From: Olavius algarvensis Delta 4 endosymbiont
GTDB taxonomy: Bacteria; Desulfobacterota; Desulfobacteria; Desulfobacterales; CAJINA01
NCBI GenBank assembly: GCA_905176665.1
Contig: CAJINA010000189.1
Coordinates: 62,001 to 126,000 of the forward strand
Direction: 5' to 3'
DNA: 64,000 bases
Translations under genes and position numbers: made by a program
In this document: positions 1 through 9,841 of the stretch, piece by piece
Layout of the letters: each line of letters starts with the position of its first letter
Position numbering within the stretch: position 1 is the first letter of the stretch
Notes under the pieces: model-generated
Databases searched by the model: none
Told to the model about the DNA's origin: nothing
Seen by the model: only the letters and a program-made list of their open reading frames with translations

Positions 1-1
1 T

Positions 2-1117
2 CGCGCCGACAAAGGCATCCAGCTTCATTTTCTCTCCAATGTTGACTCCCACAATTTTGGCGAGATCGTGACGGCGATCGACCCGGAAACGACACTCTGG
101 GTTGTGATATCTAAAAGTTATACGACGGCAGAAACCCTTGCGAACACGCGCCAGGCCTACGCCTTTATGGGAAGCCACGGCCTGGAACCGGCCCGACACG
201 TCGTCACGGTTACCAGTAAAGGCAGCCCGGGAGACGACCCGGACAATCCTGTCCTGGCAACCTTTCACATGTTCGACTTTATCGGCGGCCGCTACAGCGT
301 GACGTCCGCAGTAGGCGGGGTGCCCCTGAGTCTTTACCTCGGGTATGACCGCTTTGCAGAACTCTTGGAAGGGGCTGCCGCCATGGACCGCCACGCCGGT
401 GATGCACCTGCCGGGCAGAACCTGCCCCTGACGGCGGCGCTGCTGGATGTGTGGAATACGACATTCCTGGCCTATCCGGCTATGGCCATCGTACCCTACG
501 CGGCGCCCCTGGACAAACTGGCCGCCCACATTCAGCAGCTCAGCATGGAAAGCAACGGGAAATCCGCCACCGGGGACGGAAAGCCGCATACAGGCGGCAG
601 CGGCGGATTCATCTTCGGGGAGCCGGGCACCAACGCCCAGCACTCGTTTTTCCAGATGGCCCACCAGGGACGGCCCCTCCCCATTGAGTTCATCGGCGTC
701 CTGAACAGCGCCTATCCCCAGGTACAATCGACATCAAAAGGGGTCACCAACCATCAGGAACTCTGGGCCAACCTGATCGCCCAGGCCGATGCCCTGGCGG
801 TCGGGAAAACCGCTGCCGATCCGGCCCGGTCGTTCACCGGCAACCGGCCTACGTCGACCATTGTCATGGCCGACCTGGCGCCGCGCAACCTCGGGGCCCT
901 GCTCGCATTCTATGAAGCGCGAACCGTCTATGCCGCTTTTCTCTGGGGGATCAACCCTTTCGACCAGTTCGGGGTGGAACTCGGCAAAAAAACCGCCCAT
1001 GGCTTGCGCGCGGCCATGGCCGCCCAAAATGCAGGCGATACCGAATACGCTGAAGATCTGGAGCCCATCCAAGCGTTCTATCTCGACATGCTCTCTAAGG
1101 GCGAAATTCCCGGGTAG
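2..1117 (+). CDS. pgi: Glucose-6-phosphate isomerase, 5'-truncated by window edge
   Basis: Interconverts glucose-6-phosphate and fructose-6-phosphate in glycolysis/gluconeogenesis in the cytoplasm. The reading frame is open from base 2, so about 371 C-terminal residues of a usually ~540-residue enzyme are present; an internal GTG at 68 is not the true start, because the upstream residues HFLSNVDSHNFGEI match the family. Both family signatures are visible: DFIGGRYSVTSAVG, and the C-terminal block LWGINPFDQFGVELGKK with the catalytic lysine. FGEPGTNAQHSFFQ carries the conserved Glu and His. It ends with TAG. The next gene has its own promoter 46 bases downstream. Confidence 0.96.
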   Translation, partial: RADKGIQLHFLSNVDSHNFGEIVTAIDPETTLWVVISKSYTTAETLANTRQAYAFMGSHGLEPARHVVTVTSKGSPGDDPDNPVLATFHMFDFIGGRYSVTSAVGGVPLSLYLGYDRFAELLEGAAAMDRHAGDAPAGQNLPLTAALLDVWNTTFLAYPAMAIVPYAAPLDKLAAHIQQLSMESNGKSATGDGKPHTGGSGGFIFGEPGTNAQHSFFQMAHQGRPLPIEFIGVLNSAYPQVQSTSKGVTNHQELWANLIAQADALAVGKTAADPARSFTGNRPTSTIVMADLAPRNLGALLAFYEARTVYAAFLWGINPFDQFGVELGKKTAHGLRAAMAAQNAGDTEYAEDLEPIQAFYLDMLSKGEIPG

Positions 1118-1162
1118 TTTTTTCAACCGGACGGTGGCACGTACGTGCCGGGCAGGTCCTTG

Positions 1163-1191
1163 TTGACACGTGGCCGCCAGGTCTCTATAAT
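1163..1191 (+). promoter_or_regulatory. Perfect consensus sigma-70 promoter
   Basis: TTGACA (1163-1168), a 17-base spacer and TATAAT (1186-1191) match the consensus at all 12 positions. It lies between pgi and the kinase gene, so the kinase is probably transcribed independently and strongly from about base 1198. Confidence 0.85.
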
Positions 1192-1243
1192 CCATTAAAA
1201 TCAATCAAATAAGGTGTCGATTGAAAGGCGGGCCACCAGACAC

Positions 1244-2515
1244 ATGACTTCTACCCCATCAGGCGATCCGGATTTTCTAGCTGGACTGGAAGGCTTAGAA
1301 TCCGTTGACCGCTACAAGATTTCCGGCAAACTCGGCCAGGGCGGCAATGCCATCGTTTATCTGGGGATCGACCCCTACATCGGTCGCAAGGTGGCCCTGA
1401 AAATATCCCAACCCAATTCAGACAACAAACGCCAGAAATTTTTCGTCGAAGCCCAATCGGCCGGACGCCTGAATCACCCCAATATCGTATCCATCTATGA
1501 TGCGGGCACCTACGACTCCTATTGCTATATCACCATGGAGCATATCAAGGGGGACACCCTTGAAAAGCATTGCCACCCGGACACGCTGCTGCCCATGCAG
1601 CGCTCGGTTGAAATCATTTTTGCCATCTGCCAGGCCCTGGATTACGCCCACAACCAGAAAGTCATCCATCGCGATATCAAGCCTTCCAACATCATGCTCG
1701 ACGAAAACGGGTCACCCAAGCTGACCGACTTCGGGGTTGCCCAGATCACTGAACACACCTCGGAAACCGGCCTGTGGGGCACGCCGAGTTACATGTCGCC
1801 CGAGGCGATGAAGGAAGAGGCCCTGGGCAGTTACAGTGATATTTTCTCCCTGGGCTGCGTCCTGTATGAACTGCTGAGTGGACGTCAGGCTTTCTCGGGA
1901 GAAAACAATTTTACCATCATGTACAAAATCACCAACTCGGACCCCACCCCCCTGAGCGAACTGCGCCCGGATCTGCCGCCCATTCTGGAAGAAATTGTCA
2001 ACAAGGCCATTGCCAAGGATTTCACCGAACGTTACCAATCCTGCCTCGATTTGGCCTACGACCTCCGGGTGGCCCTGCGTGGGCTCACTGACAACGTGGT
2101 CACCGGAAAGGCCAAGGATGTCCTGGACCTGGTGCACAACGTGCCTTTTTTCCACAACTTTTCAAGGGAGCAACTCAGCGAGCTCGTGAACGACAGTACG
2201 TTGATCAAAGTTCACAAGGGCAAGACCATTGTGGCCGAAGGTGATATTGACGATGCTTTTTTCGTGATTCTCAGCGGCACCGCCCTGATCCGGAAGGGCA
2301 ACACGAATATCGCCACCATCGGTGGCGGTGAATGCTTCGGGGAAATGGCCTGTATCGCCGGTCAGGCCAGGGTTGCGGCGGTCCTGGCGGAGACGGACTG
2401 CGTTCTCATGAAGATCAATGCGACCCTCATTGACCGGTCCTCCGAGTCCATTCAACTGCTATTTTTCAAGAATTTCGCTACCACGCTGGTGAAGCGGCTC
2501 TCCCCCAAAGGGTAG
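1244..2515 (+). CDS. Ser/Thr protein kinase fused to cyclic-nucleotide-binding domain
   Basis: Hanks-type kinase followed by a regulatory cNMP-binding domain, 423 residues. The kinase domain (about residues 25-280) has the glycine loop GKLGQGGNAIV, the ATP-binding lysine in VALK (about residue 53), HRDIKPSN with the catalytic Asp near 144, DFG at about 162 and an SPE in place of APE. Residues about 305-420 form a cNMP/Crp-like beta-roll with GGGECFGEMACIAGQARVAAV, which resembles the phosphate-binding cassette. No transmembrane segment is seen, so it is probably cytosolic. An in-frame GTG at 1214 could add 10 residues; ATG 1244 is preferred for AAAGGCGG upstream. The inference is a kinase controlled by cAMP/cGMP or a similar ligand; the substrate is unknown. 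Confidence 0.88.
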   Translation: MTSTPSGDPDFLAGLEGLESVDRYKISGKLGQGGNAIVYLGIDPYIGRKVALKISQPNSDNKRQKFFVEAQSAGRLNHPNIVSIYDAGTYDSYCYITMEHIKGDTLEKHCHPDTLLPMQRSVEIIFAICQALDYAHNQKVIHRDIKPSNIMLDENGSPKLTDFGVAQITEHTSETGLWGTPSYMSPEAMKEEALGSYSDIFSLGCVLYELLSGRQAFSGENNFTIMYKITNSDPTPLSELRPDLPPILEEIVNKAIAKDFTERYQSCLDLAYDLRVALRGLTDNVVTGKAKDVLDLVHNVPFFHNFSREQLSELVNDSTLIKVHKGKTIVAEGDIDDAFFVILSGTALIRKGNTNIATIGGGECFGEMACIAGQARVAAVLAETDCVLMKINATLIDRSSESIQLLFFKNFATTLVKRLSPKG

Positions 2516-2535
2516 AAGCCGTCTCAAGCACGCCT

Positions 2536-2672
2536 TTTGGCTCAATCTCGGTCCACCCTGAAATGTGCAAACGGAACTTTGAGCAGAATCTGTTCCTTGA
2601 TCCGGTTTCTGATGGCTTTATGCTTTTCCGCAACCAAAACCCAACCTTCAGGGCCATGGCTGAGATAATTGC
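2536..2672. repeat. Probable degenerate fourth copy of the GCTATCTC/TTTTGG repeat element
   Basis: Begins with TTTTGGCTCAATCTCGG and ends with CAACCAAAACCC then GGCTGAGATAATT. These resemble the two ends of the better-preserved copies at 22369, 29043 and 52389. Like two of those it lies just past a stop codon (kinase stop at 2515). The middle is diverged. The interval 2516-2971 holds this and the next element and no gene. Confidence 0.4.
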
Positions 2673-2693
2673 CGACGCCGCAAAAACAATATT

Positions 2694-2853
2694 CTCGCGC
2701 AGAGACGCAGAGGCGCAGGGAAATCACAAAATCTCCGGCTTCGCCGGTTAAAACCAAACGACGTTTGTTGCCATAAGTTTGAAACGTTTTTTCGCACGCA
2801 AGTGCGACGAAATTCTGGTTTGCTCTTCTCTGCGCCTCTGCGTCTCTGCGCGA
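2694..2853. repeat. MITE-like inverted-repeat element, copy 1 (TCGCGCAGAGACGC ends)
   Basis: About 160 bases bounded by inverted TCGCGCAGAGACGCAGAGGCG-type ends. The interior carries an internal GC hairpin (CCGGCTTCGCCGG) and a CGCACGCAAGTGCG hairpin. The same element occurs in the opposite orientation at 42859-43014 with a homologous interior, so it is a real dispersed repeat and not a chance hairpin. Confidence 0.75.
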
Positions 2854-2971
2854 TGCAGGTTTTGACTTTGTGTTTTGGCAAGAACGCCCATTTAGGGGCA
2901 TTCCAAAGCATGCCTTCAGGGTCGGAATTCTTTACTTGGAGATATCAGCGTGATTTAGACTTGAAAAAGCA

Positions 2972-4779
2972 TCAAAGCACCTGGCCGGCGAGGATCTCGT
3001 TGTTGGCAAGGCCATAGTTGAGGACCTGCGCGCCGTTGATAAACACGTGCTCGATCCCGGAGGGCCGGCGGTCGGTATACTGGCGGGTATTGTTGTCGCG
3101 GATGACAGCATAGTCAAAGACGGTGATATCGGCAGCGTATCCCGCCTTTAAGTAGCCTCGGCTCTTTATCCCAAAGCGGTCGGCCGCTGCGCCGGTCATG
3201 CGACGGACACATTCCTCCATGGTTATCAACCGCAAATCGCGGGCGTACTGCAGAAAGAGGGGGAAATTGCCGAAAGCCCCTGGATTCTAAACGCCGGCCG
3301 GCGCCGGTGTGGCATCGCTCATGAACAGGGCCGCCGGGTCCTGCATCAGCATCTGCACATTTTCCAGGCTGCTGTAGCGGTGGTTCAACACACGCGCCCG
3401 GCCCCGGCTCAACCGGGCCATATCAATGAAATTCTCAAAGGTGTCCAATCCGCGCGCCTGGGCGATCTCTTCAAGGAACATGCCGTTGAATTGATTCAGG
3501 TCCGGGTGGCGGGCATCGGTGATCTGGATGTCTTGAAAACCGAATCCCAGGAGTGACTTGATCAGCATGATCTCCATGCGCAGACGCATCAGGCTGGTGG
3601 TATCGGTGTAGGTCTCAGGAACGCCGGCCAGGAACCATTTGGGAAAGAAGACATTGATCACGGAAGTGCCGCAGTGATAGGCATAGGTGTCATATTGAAT
3701 GTCCAGTCCTTCCCGACGGGCGGCGGTAATCAAATCCAGGGCCTCGCTACAGGTTTCCCAGGTCCGCTCGCCAACGAATATCAGGTGCGAAAGCTGCAGG
3801 CGGACACCGGTGTCCCGGGCCAGCTGAATCATCTCCTCGAGAGCCAGCAGGTTGTGGGGACGCCCGTATATTTTCAAGGGGTAGGTACCCGACAGGGCTG
3901 AATAGGCTTTCATGTGGACGGTCAGGATCCCGTCTCTTTTTTCACCAGCCGGGCGATTTCCTTAAGCTCTGGATCTGTGGCAAAAACACCGGGTTCGTAT
4001 TGAAGTCCCAGGGAAATGCCATAGGCCCCCTGTTCCAGGGCCTGTTCCAGAAGATATAGCAGGGACCGCATTTCCTCCGGCTGCATCGGTGTCGGATCAA
4101 AACCACGGATTGAAGCCCGGGTAGTTCCATGGCCGGTCAGGTTGACGAGATTATGGCTCATGCCCTGACTGCGTATGTGGTCGAAATAAGATGCCGTTTC
4201 GTCCCAATGCAGGTTGTACAAACCCTCCGTGTATAGGGCGATCAGCTCACGATGGGGCGTCTTTTTCTGGAAGCCGGCAACCCCGAAGCCGCAGTTGCCC
4301 CCCACCAGGGTCGTGACTCCCTGCTCGGTAAACGGGATTTTCATGTCCATGCGCCCCGGCATGGGCAGGACCCAGTCCATGTGCGTGTGGCAATCGATGA
4401 AACCGGGAGCGATGACCTTACCGCTGCAATTGACCGAGGTCCCTTGAAAACTGATGCTGCCGGGTGTGACCGCCTCGATCTTATCACCGCTTATCAACAC
4501 ATCGCCGTAGTAGGCTGGTTGACCGGTCCCATCAGCGATCAACCCGTTTTTGAACAGCACCCGCTCGGGACGGGGGGCCACCCAGAAACGCGGGCTGCGG
4601 GGCCGGGTCTCCCAGCTTTGCGGCGCGATTTGGGCGATGTTGCGTTTGGCAATCGGCTGTTTGGGCTTTCCGGTGCAGCCCAGCACCGGTGCCAGGGCTG
4701 CGGCGGCCGCTATCTTGGCGGTCGACCCGAGAAACGCCCGCCGGGCAGGATCGTGTTTGGTCTTGGAATCGGGCTTCAT
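2972..4779 (-). pseudogene. N-acyl-D-amino-acid deacylase family amidohydrolase, frameshifted and with in-frame TAG
   Basis: Metal-dependent amidohydrolase related to D-aminoacylases and dihydroorotases. The N-terminus reads RRAFLGSTAKIAAAAALAPV followed by LGC, a combined twin-arginine and lipoprotein signal, so the ancestral product was an exported lipoprotein. The metal-binding block APGFIDCHTHMDW follows. Two lesions are visible: a missing A in the homopolymer at 3937-3942 (the frame continues as RDGILTVHMKAYSALSG only after a -1 shift), and an in-frame TAG at 3287-3289 between PAGV and NPGAFGNFP. The C-terminal part RMTGAAADRFGIKSRGYL then continues to TGA at 2972. Repaired, it would be about 600 residues. 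The start overlaps the fabH stop as ATGA, so the two genes were one operon. An assembly error in the A run is possible; the TAG is harder to dismiss. Confidence 0.8.
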
Positions 4780-5786
4780 GGAAACCTGTACACCGAAGCG
4801 CCCCAGGTCAGGCCGGCACCGAGACCCAAAAATAGGGCCACATCACCGGATTTGCCGAGCAGCCCTGCTTCTATGGCTTCATCCAGGGCCAGGGGGATGG
4901 TCGCCGCCGTGGTATTGCCATATTTTTGAATGTTGTTGAACACCTTTTCCTGGGGCAGCTCCATGGTCTTGGCATAAAACTGGTTGATGCGCAAATTGGC
5001 CTGGTGCGGGATGAAAAGGGTTACCTCATCCAAAGCAACACCGGCTTTTTGAAGCACCTTCACTGTTACTTCGGGCAGCCGGCGGACAGCCAGTTTGAAT
5101 ATGGCTTTGCCGTCCATTGTTGGATAATAGCGCCCGGCCGCGAACATCTCTTCCGTAATTCTCGGATTCTCGCGGGAGGCCGGCACTTCCACCATCAGAC
5201 TCTCGGCAAAGGCCCCGTCGGCATGCAGCTGGTGGGCCAGGACGCCGACCTCACTGTCGGTCTCCAAACCGGTAATGCAGGCCGCGGCTGCTCCGTCGCC
5301 AAAAATGACGGCCACATCCCGGCCGCGGGTGGAAATATCCAAGCCCGTGCTGTGGACTTCCCCGCCTACAAACAGGATTTTTTCGGCTAATCCGCTGCGG
5401 ATATAGGCATCCGCCACTTCCAGGCCGTATAAAAAGCCGGTGCACTGCTGCCGGATATCCAGGGCCGGTGTGTCGGCCAGACCCAGCTTGTGCTGCAGCA
5501 GGCAACCGGAACCGGGAAAGTTCAAGTCAGGACTGAGCGTGGCAAAAATAATCAGGTCTACATCCTCGGCCTACCACCCGGCCCTTTCAAGCGCGATCTT
5601 GGAGGCCTCCAGGCCCAGGTCCGAAGCGCCGACCCCGCCCTCTTCCGGAATCCAATAGCGCTGTTTGATCCCGGTCCGCTGTTCGATCCACTCATCGGAA
5701 GTGTCCATCCACTGGGTCATATCATCATTGGTCACGACCCGGGGAGGCAGATACTTACCGGTGGACCTGATCACGGTTCTTCGCAT
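4776..5786 (-). CDS. fabH: 3-oxoacyl-ACP synthase III (FabH-like) interrupted by one in-frame TAG
   Basis: Thiolase-fold ketosynthase that condenses an acyl-CoA with malonyl-ACP. Starting at ATG 5786 behind AGGAG, the frame gives 336 residues with the complete triad: Cys115 in DIRQQCTGF, His261 in IPHQANLR and Asn291 in [10 protein letters not shown], closely matching E. coli FabH spacing (112/244/274). The only defect is TAG at 5571-5573 (codon 72), between ALERAGW and AEDVDLIIF, a loop whose residue varies in the family. The frame is the same on both sides. It overlaps the downstream amidohydrolase by 4 bases. Either a recent nonsense mutation or amber read-through; without read-through only a 71-residue fragment would be made from this start. 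Confidence 0.82.
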
Positions 5787-5799
5787 AGATACTCTCCTT

Positions 5800-6158
5800 G
5801 AAAAAGGTTCAGGGTTCTGGGTTCCAGTCTGCGCTCTGCGAGCTACGACCGGCAAGCAGAGGTTCAGAGGTTTTAAAGTTCAAGTCGAAACAGGGAACGC
5901 TCACTCTGAACCCCTTGAAATTGCATATATACGCCTTGATACACAAATTTTCAAGCCAAGTCTGTATCGTCTAAGGTTCAAAGGTTTACGAGATCAGGGT
6001 TATAGGCTCTTGGGTTAGCGCGTTTAAAGTAGCTGTCAATGAAAAACGACGCTATATATACCTGCCATCCTGAGGAGTGCAACGACGAAGAATCCCTCGG
6101 GATGGAATATCACCTGGACCTGATGTGAACGCATCGCTCCGCTCAGGGTGACAATGTG
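5800..6158. repeat. Intergenic stretch with GGTTCAGGGTTC-type and other dispersed repeats
   Basis: No gene is supported here. The part 5805-6015 contains GGTTCAGGGTTC, TCTGAACCCC and GGTTCAAAGGTTT motifs in both orientations, similar to 58450-58590. The part 6060-6160 contains CATCCTGAGGAGTGCAACG and GCTCAGGGTGAC, resembling a dispersed GC-rich repeat. The stretch separates the hrpB 3' end from fabH. Confidence 0.4.
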
Positions 6159-8678
6159 TTATTTCTTTTTTAATTTTGGTTTCACTTTGCGAGTAGCAAC
6201 CGCTTCCAGTGGATTCGCGGGCCAGTAGTGTTTCGGGTAGCGGCCTTGCAGTTCTTTCTTTACCTGCCCGTATGTTTCCCGCCAGAAACCGGATAGATCC
6301 CGGGTCACCTGCACCGGGCGGCCGGCTGGTGAAAGCAGGTGAACCAGAACTTTGTGACGTCCCTCCAAAACCGTCGGCGTGTCCTGTAGACCGAACATTT
6401 CCTGCAGGCGCACCGCCAGAACCGGTCCGTCGCCGGCAGTGTAGTCCAGGCGGATCCGGGAGCCGCTGGGCACCACGGCAGCCTCCGGGGCCAACCGATC
6501 CAGTTTGCGGCGTTGTTGCCAGTCGAGCAAGGTTCCCAGGATGTTTTGCATGTCCAGTTTTTTCAAGGGGGCGAGACTGCGATAACCGCTCAGGTGAGGC
6601 CCCAGCCAGTTTTCGAGATCCGCCATGAGGGCCGTCGGATGCATGTCCGGCCACACCCCACGATCGGGGTCGTGATCGTGGATGAATTGGACCCGATCCA
6701 TCCAGTTACGCACCTTTCCGTCCAGGGGAAGACAGTCTATTCCAGCTTCACGTATCCCTTTTAAAAGAGCATTACATACGTCTGTTTTATCAGGTTTTTT
6801 CAATTCTTTTTCATCCAAGACCATCTGGCCGATCCGGTGTTGTTCACGACAGACCACCCGTTTCAGGCGACTGTCCCACTGAATGGATTCTCGCGAGTCG
6901 ATCCTGTCCGCCAGCGCTTCCTCGAGGCCCTCTCGTTCCACCGGCGCTGCCAGAAAGATTCTGGCGTTGTCCGGCCGCCCATCAGTCCTGGCAGCTACAA
7001 TAAAAGGCGTACCACACAGGGGATCCGACTCCGGCAAGCAGGCGCCGCGTCCACCGGCAAGCAGATAGCGGTCCCGACTGCCCGGCCGTAATTTCCCGAT
7101 TCGGTCCGGATAGGCCAGAGCCAGGATCTTTCCAGCGTCATTTATATGGGTGGTGCCTCCCCTACCAGGGGTAGCTAATTGCAGCCAGCGCTGCGCCAAT
7201 TGCCGGGTCCTGGTCAGCGCACGGCGATCAAGATCTTCTGGCCGGCGTCCGTCAGATTGATGCCGGGAGGCCTGCAGCAGTTCGAGCCTGACACGGATAT
7301 CCACGTCTCGCCCGAGCTCGGTGCGGGCGAGAATATCCCGGCCCGACAGCAGGGCGGCCACCTGCGCCGCAGTGTCGGCCCGGCCCGGGGCGACGCTTTT
7401 CAGGATCATGTGTCCCAGGCGGGGGTGAATGCCAAGGGCATTGATGCTGCGGCCGTGCCGGGTCACCCCGCCCTGCGCATCCACGGCCCCAATGCTGCGT
7501 AAAAATTTCCGCGCCTCCCCGAGGGCCGCCGGAGGGGGGGGATCCAGCCAGTCCATGGCGTTGATATCCGGATTCCCCCAGCAGGCCAGTTCAAGGGTCA
7601 GGGAGGATAAATCCGTGTTGAGAATTTCCGGTTTTGTGTAGGGCACCAGGGAATGCTGGTCGTGCTCCGTCCAGAGCCGAAAGCAGACACCCGATCCGGT
7701 ACGTCCGGCGCGACCGCGCCTTTGATCGGCCGAAGCCTTTGAAACTCTTACGGTTTCAAGTGAAGTCATCAGGCTGCCGGGCTGAAAGCGGGGTATTCGC
7801 ATCTGCCCGGCATCCACGATGATGCGGATGCCTTCAATGGTAAGACTGGTTTCGGCAATGGATGTGGCCAGGACCACTTTACGCTTGTCAGGGGCACAGG
7901 GGCGAATGGCGCGATCCTGCTGTTTTCCGGACAGATCGCCGAAGAGCGGTGTGATTTCCACCTCGGGTTGCAGGCGCTTGGCGAGCAAAGCCGCCACGCG
8001 CCGAATCTCACCCGCCCCGGGCAGGAACACCAGCACGCTGCCTGATTGCCGGGCCAGAATGCGCTCTATTTCGGTCGCAATGAAGACCGCTTTCAGGGGT
8101 CGAATCGATTTGGAAAGATAATGGGTTGCCACGGGATACTGCTTGCCGCGGCAGGTTATGATCGAGGCACCGCCCAGGAGCCTGGCCACCGGTTCGCCCG
8201 CCAGCGTAGCCGACATGACCAGGATTCTCAAATCAGGCCGCAGTTCCGCCTGCACCTCCCGGCAGAGGGCCAGACCGAGATCGGAGTGTATGCTCCTTTC
8301 ATGGAACTCGTCGAAAATAACCAGCCCGGTATCGGTGATTTCCGGGTCCTGCTGGAGTTTGCGGGTGAGAACGGCCTCGGTGACGACCTCTAACTGTGTT
8401 TGCGGACCCACCCGGTTATCAAAACGGATCCGGTACCCGACCTGCTGTCCGACGTCCTGATGCAGGGCGCCGGCCATTCTGCGGGCCGCAGCCCGGGTGG
8501 CCAGCCGCCGGGGCTGCAACAGGATGATCTTGCGCTTTTGCAGCCACGTTTCACGCAACAACGCAAGGGGCACGACAGTGGTTTTGCCGGCTCCCGGTGG
8601 AGCCTGGAGGACGACGTTTTGCCCCCTACTCAGGGCTTCTTTCAGTTCCGGCAGTATAGATGCTACGGGCAGGGTCAT
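6159..8678 (-). CDS. hrpB: ATP-dependent helicase HrpB
   Basis: DEAH-box RNA-helicase-like protein of 839 residues, the normal HrpB size. Visible motifs: Walker A APPGAGKTT near the N-terminus, DEFHER (motif II), VMSATL (motif III) and QRRGRAGRTG (motif VI), followed by the HrpB-specific C-terminal region and a basic KPKLKKK tail. ATG 8678 was chosen over an upstream start because it forms an ATGA overlap with the argJ stop. HrpB is widespread but its cellular substrate is not settled. The gene appears translationally coupled to argJ without an obvious functional link. Confidence 0.95.
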   Translation of the reverse strand: MTLPVASILPELKEALSRGQNVVLQAPPGAGKTTVVPLALLRETWLQKRKIILLQPRRLATRAAARRMAGALHQDVGQQVGYRIRFDNRVGPQTQLEVVTEAVLTRKLQQDPEITDTGLVIFDEFHERSIHSDLGLALCREVQAELRPDLRILVMSATLAGEPVARLLGGASIITCRGKQYPVATHYLSKSIRPLKAVFIATEIERILARQSGSVLVFLPGAGEIRRVAALLAKRLQPEVEITPLFGDLSGKQQDRAIRPCAPDKRKVVLATSIAETSLTIEGIRIIVDAGQMRIPRFQPGSLMTSLETVRVSKASADQRRGRAGRTGSGVCFRLWTEHDQHSLVPYTKPEILNTDLSSLTLELACWGNPDINAMDWLDPPPPAALGEARKFLRSIGAVDAQGGVTRHGRSINALGIHPRLGHMILKSVAPGRADTAAQVAALLSGRDILARTELGRDVDIRVRLELLQASRHQSDGRRPEDLDRRALTRTRQLAQRWLQLATPGRGGTTHINDAGKILALAYPDRIGKLRPGSRDRYLLAGGRGACLPESDPLCGTPFIVAARTDGRPDNARIFLAAPVEREGLEEALADRIDSRESIQWDSRLKRVVCREQHRIGQMVLDEKELKKPDKTDVCNALLKGIREAGIDCLPLDGKVRNWMDRVQFIHDHDPDRGVWPDMHPTALMADLENWLGPHLSGYRSLAPLKKLDMQNILGTLLDWQQRRKLDRLAPEAAVVPSGSRIRLDYTAGDGPVLAVRLQEMFGLQDTPTVLEGRHKVLVHLLSPAGRPVQVTRDLSGFWRETYGQVKKELQGRYPKHYWPANPLEAVATRKVKPKLKKK

Positions 8679-9841
8679 GACGAATAATAGGCGGCGTTTT
8701 CCTGAATATACCCCTCGGTGAGATCGCATCCGAAAGCAGTGGCCCGCCCGGATCCCAGGCCCAGTTCAGCCTCGATCACCACTTGTTCCCCGCCGAGAAG
8801 CACACGAACGGCATCCTCATCGAAGTCCACCCGGGCCAGGTTCTGGTACACCAGCGTAGCGTTGATCCGGATGGTAATCCGCGCCGGGTCGACATCGCAA
8901 TCTACGCACTTGCCGATGGCCATCAGGACCCGGCCGATATTCGGATCGGCCCCGTAGGCCATGGTTTTCACGAGTGGTGAATTAACCAGGGATTTGGCCA
9001 TCTGGATGGCCTGCTTTTCGTCTGAAGCCCCTTTCACCTTTGATATCAGAAGTTTAGTGGCGCCTTCGGCATCTCGGGCCAGGAGTTTGGCCATTTCTGT
9101 ACAGGCATGCGTAAGGGCTTTTTGAAAGTGTTTAAGATCCACCGGTCCGGCCAGGCCGTTGGCCATGATGACGCACGTATCCGATGTGCTCGTATCGGTA
9201 TCGACCGAAAGCATATTAAAGGAGACGGCCACCGCCTGCCGCAGAGCATGGTCGAGCACCGGGGCGGCGATTTCAGCATCGGTGAAGATGTATACCAGCA
9301 TGGTCGCCATATTGGGCTCAATCATACCGGCCCCTTTCCCCACTATCGTCAGCACGGCGTCGCCGATATCCAGTGAGAGGGCTTTGGGGTAGGTGTCGGT
9401 GGTCATGATGCCTTCCGTCGCGGCCAGGGGGTCCTTAGAGAGCTGGCTGGAGATACCCTGCAATCCGGCCTCGATCTTTTCGATCTCCAGTTGCCGGGCG
9501 ATCACCCCGGTTGAACTCATAAGCACCTGTTCAGCCGGTATATCGAATTCAGCGGCAACCGCGGCCGCCATGCGAGCAGCATTGTCCAGTCCGGTCTGCC
9601 CGGTCCCGACGTTGCTGATCTTGCTGTTGGCCACAATGGCACGGAGGACACCCTTTTTGATGATGTTGCGCCCCAGGATGACCGGCGCGCCTGGGAATTT
9701 ATTGCGCGTAAAGACCGCCGCCGCGCTGGCCGGTGTCTCGGAATAGAATACAGCCAGATCCTTGCCGTCTGCTTTGAGTCCGCAATTTGTCCCCGCACAG
9801 GAAAATCCAGGGGGCATGATAGCTTTTTTATGCAGTTCCAT
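8675..9841 (-). CDS. argJ: Glutamate N-acetyltransferase / ornithine acetyltransferase ArgJ
   Basis: Transfers acetyl from N-acetylornithine to glutamate in the cyclic arginine pathway and may also use acetyl-CoA. The 388-residue frame contains the autoproteolysis block KGAGMIEPNMATMLV; cleavage before the Thr of MATML produces the alpha and beta chains with Thr as nucleophile. IMTTDTYPK and the C-terminal GCDLTEGYIQENAAY are also family-typical. ATG 9841 is chosen because AAGGAA lies 5 bases upstream; the 8-residue longer form has no such site. First gene of the argJ-hrpB pair. Confidence 0.96.
   Translation of the reverse strand: MELHKKAIMPPGFSCAGTNCGLKADGKDLAVFYSETPASAAAVFTRNKFPGAPVILGRNIIKKGVLRAIVANSKISNVGTGQTGLDNAARMAAAVAAEFDIPAEQVLMSSTGVIARQLEIEKIEAGLQGISSQLSKDPLAATEGIMTTDTYPKALSLDIGDAVLTIVGKGAGMIEPNMATMLVYIFTDAEIAAPVLDHALRQAVAVSFNMLSVDTDTSTSDTCVIMANGLAGPVDLKHFQKALTHACTEMAKLLARDAEGATKLLISKVKGASDEKQAIQMAKSLVNSPLVKTMAYGADPNIGRVLMAIGKCVDCDVDPARITIRINATLVYQNLARVDFDEDAVRVLLGGEQVVIEAELGLGSGRATAFGCDLTEGYIQENAAYYSS

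Noticed and set aside
4252-4929. 225-residue plus-strand open frame across the fabH/amidohydrolase junction
   Set aside because: Antisense to two recognisable genes and without a domain.
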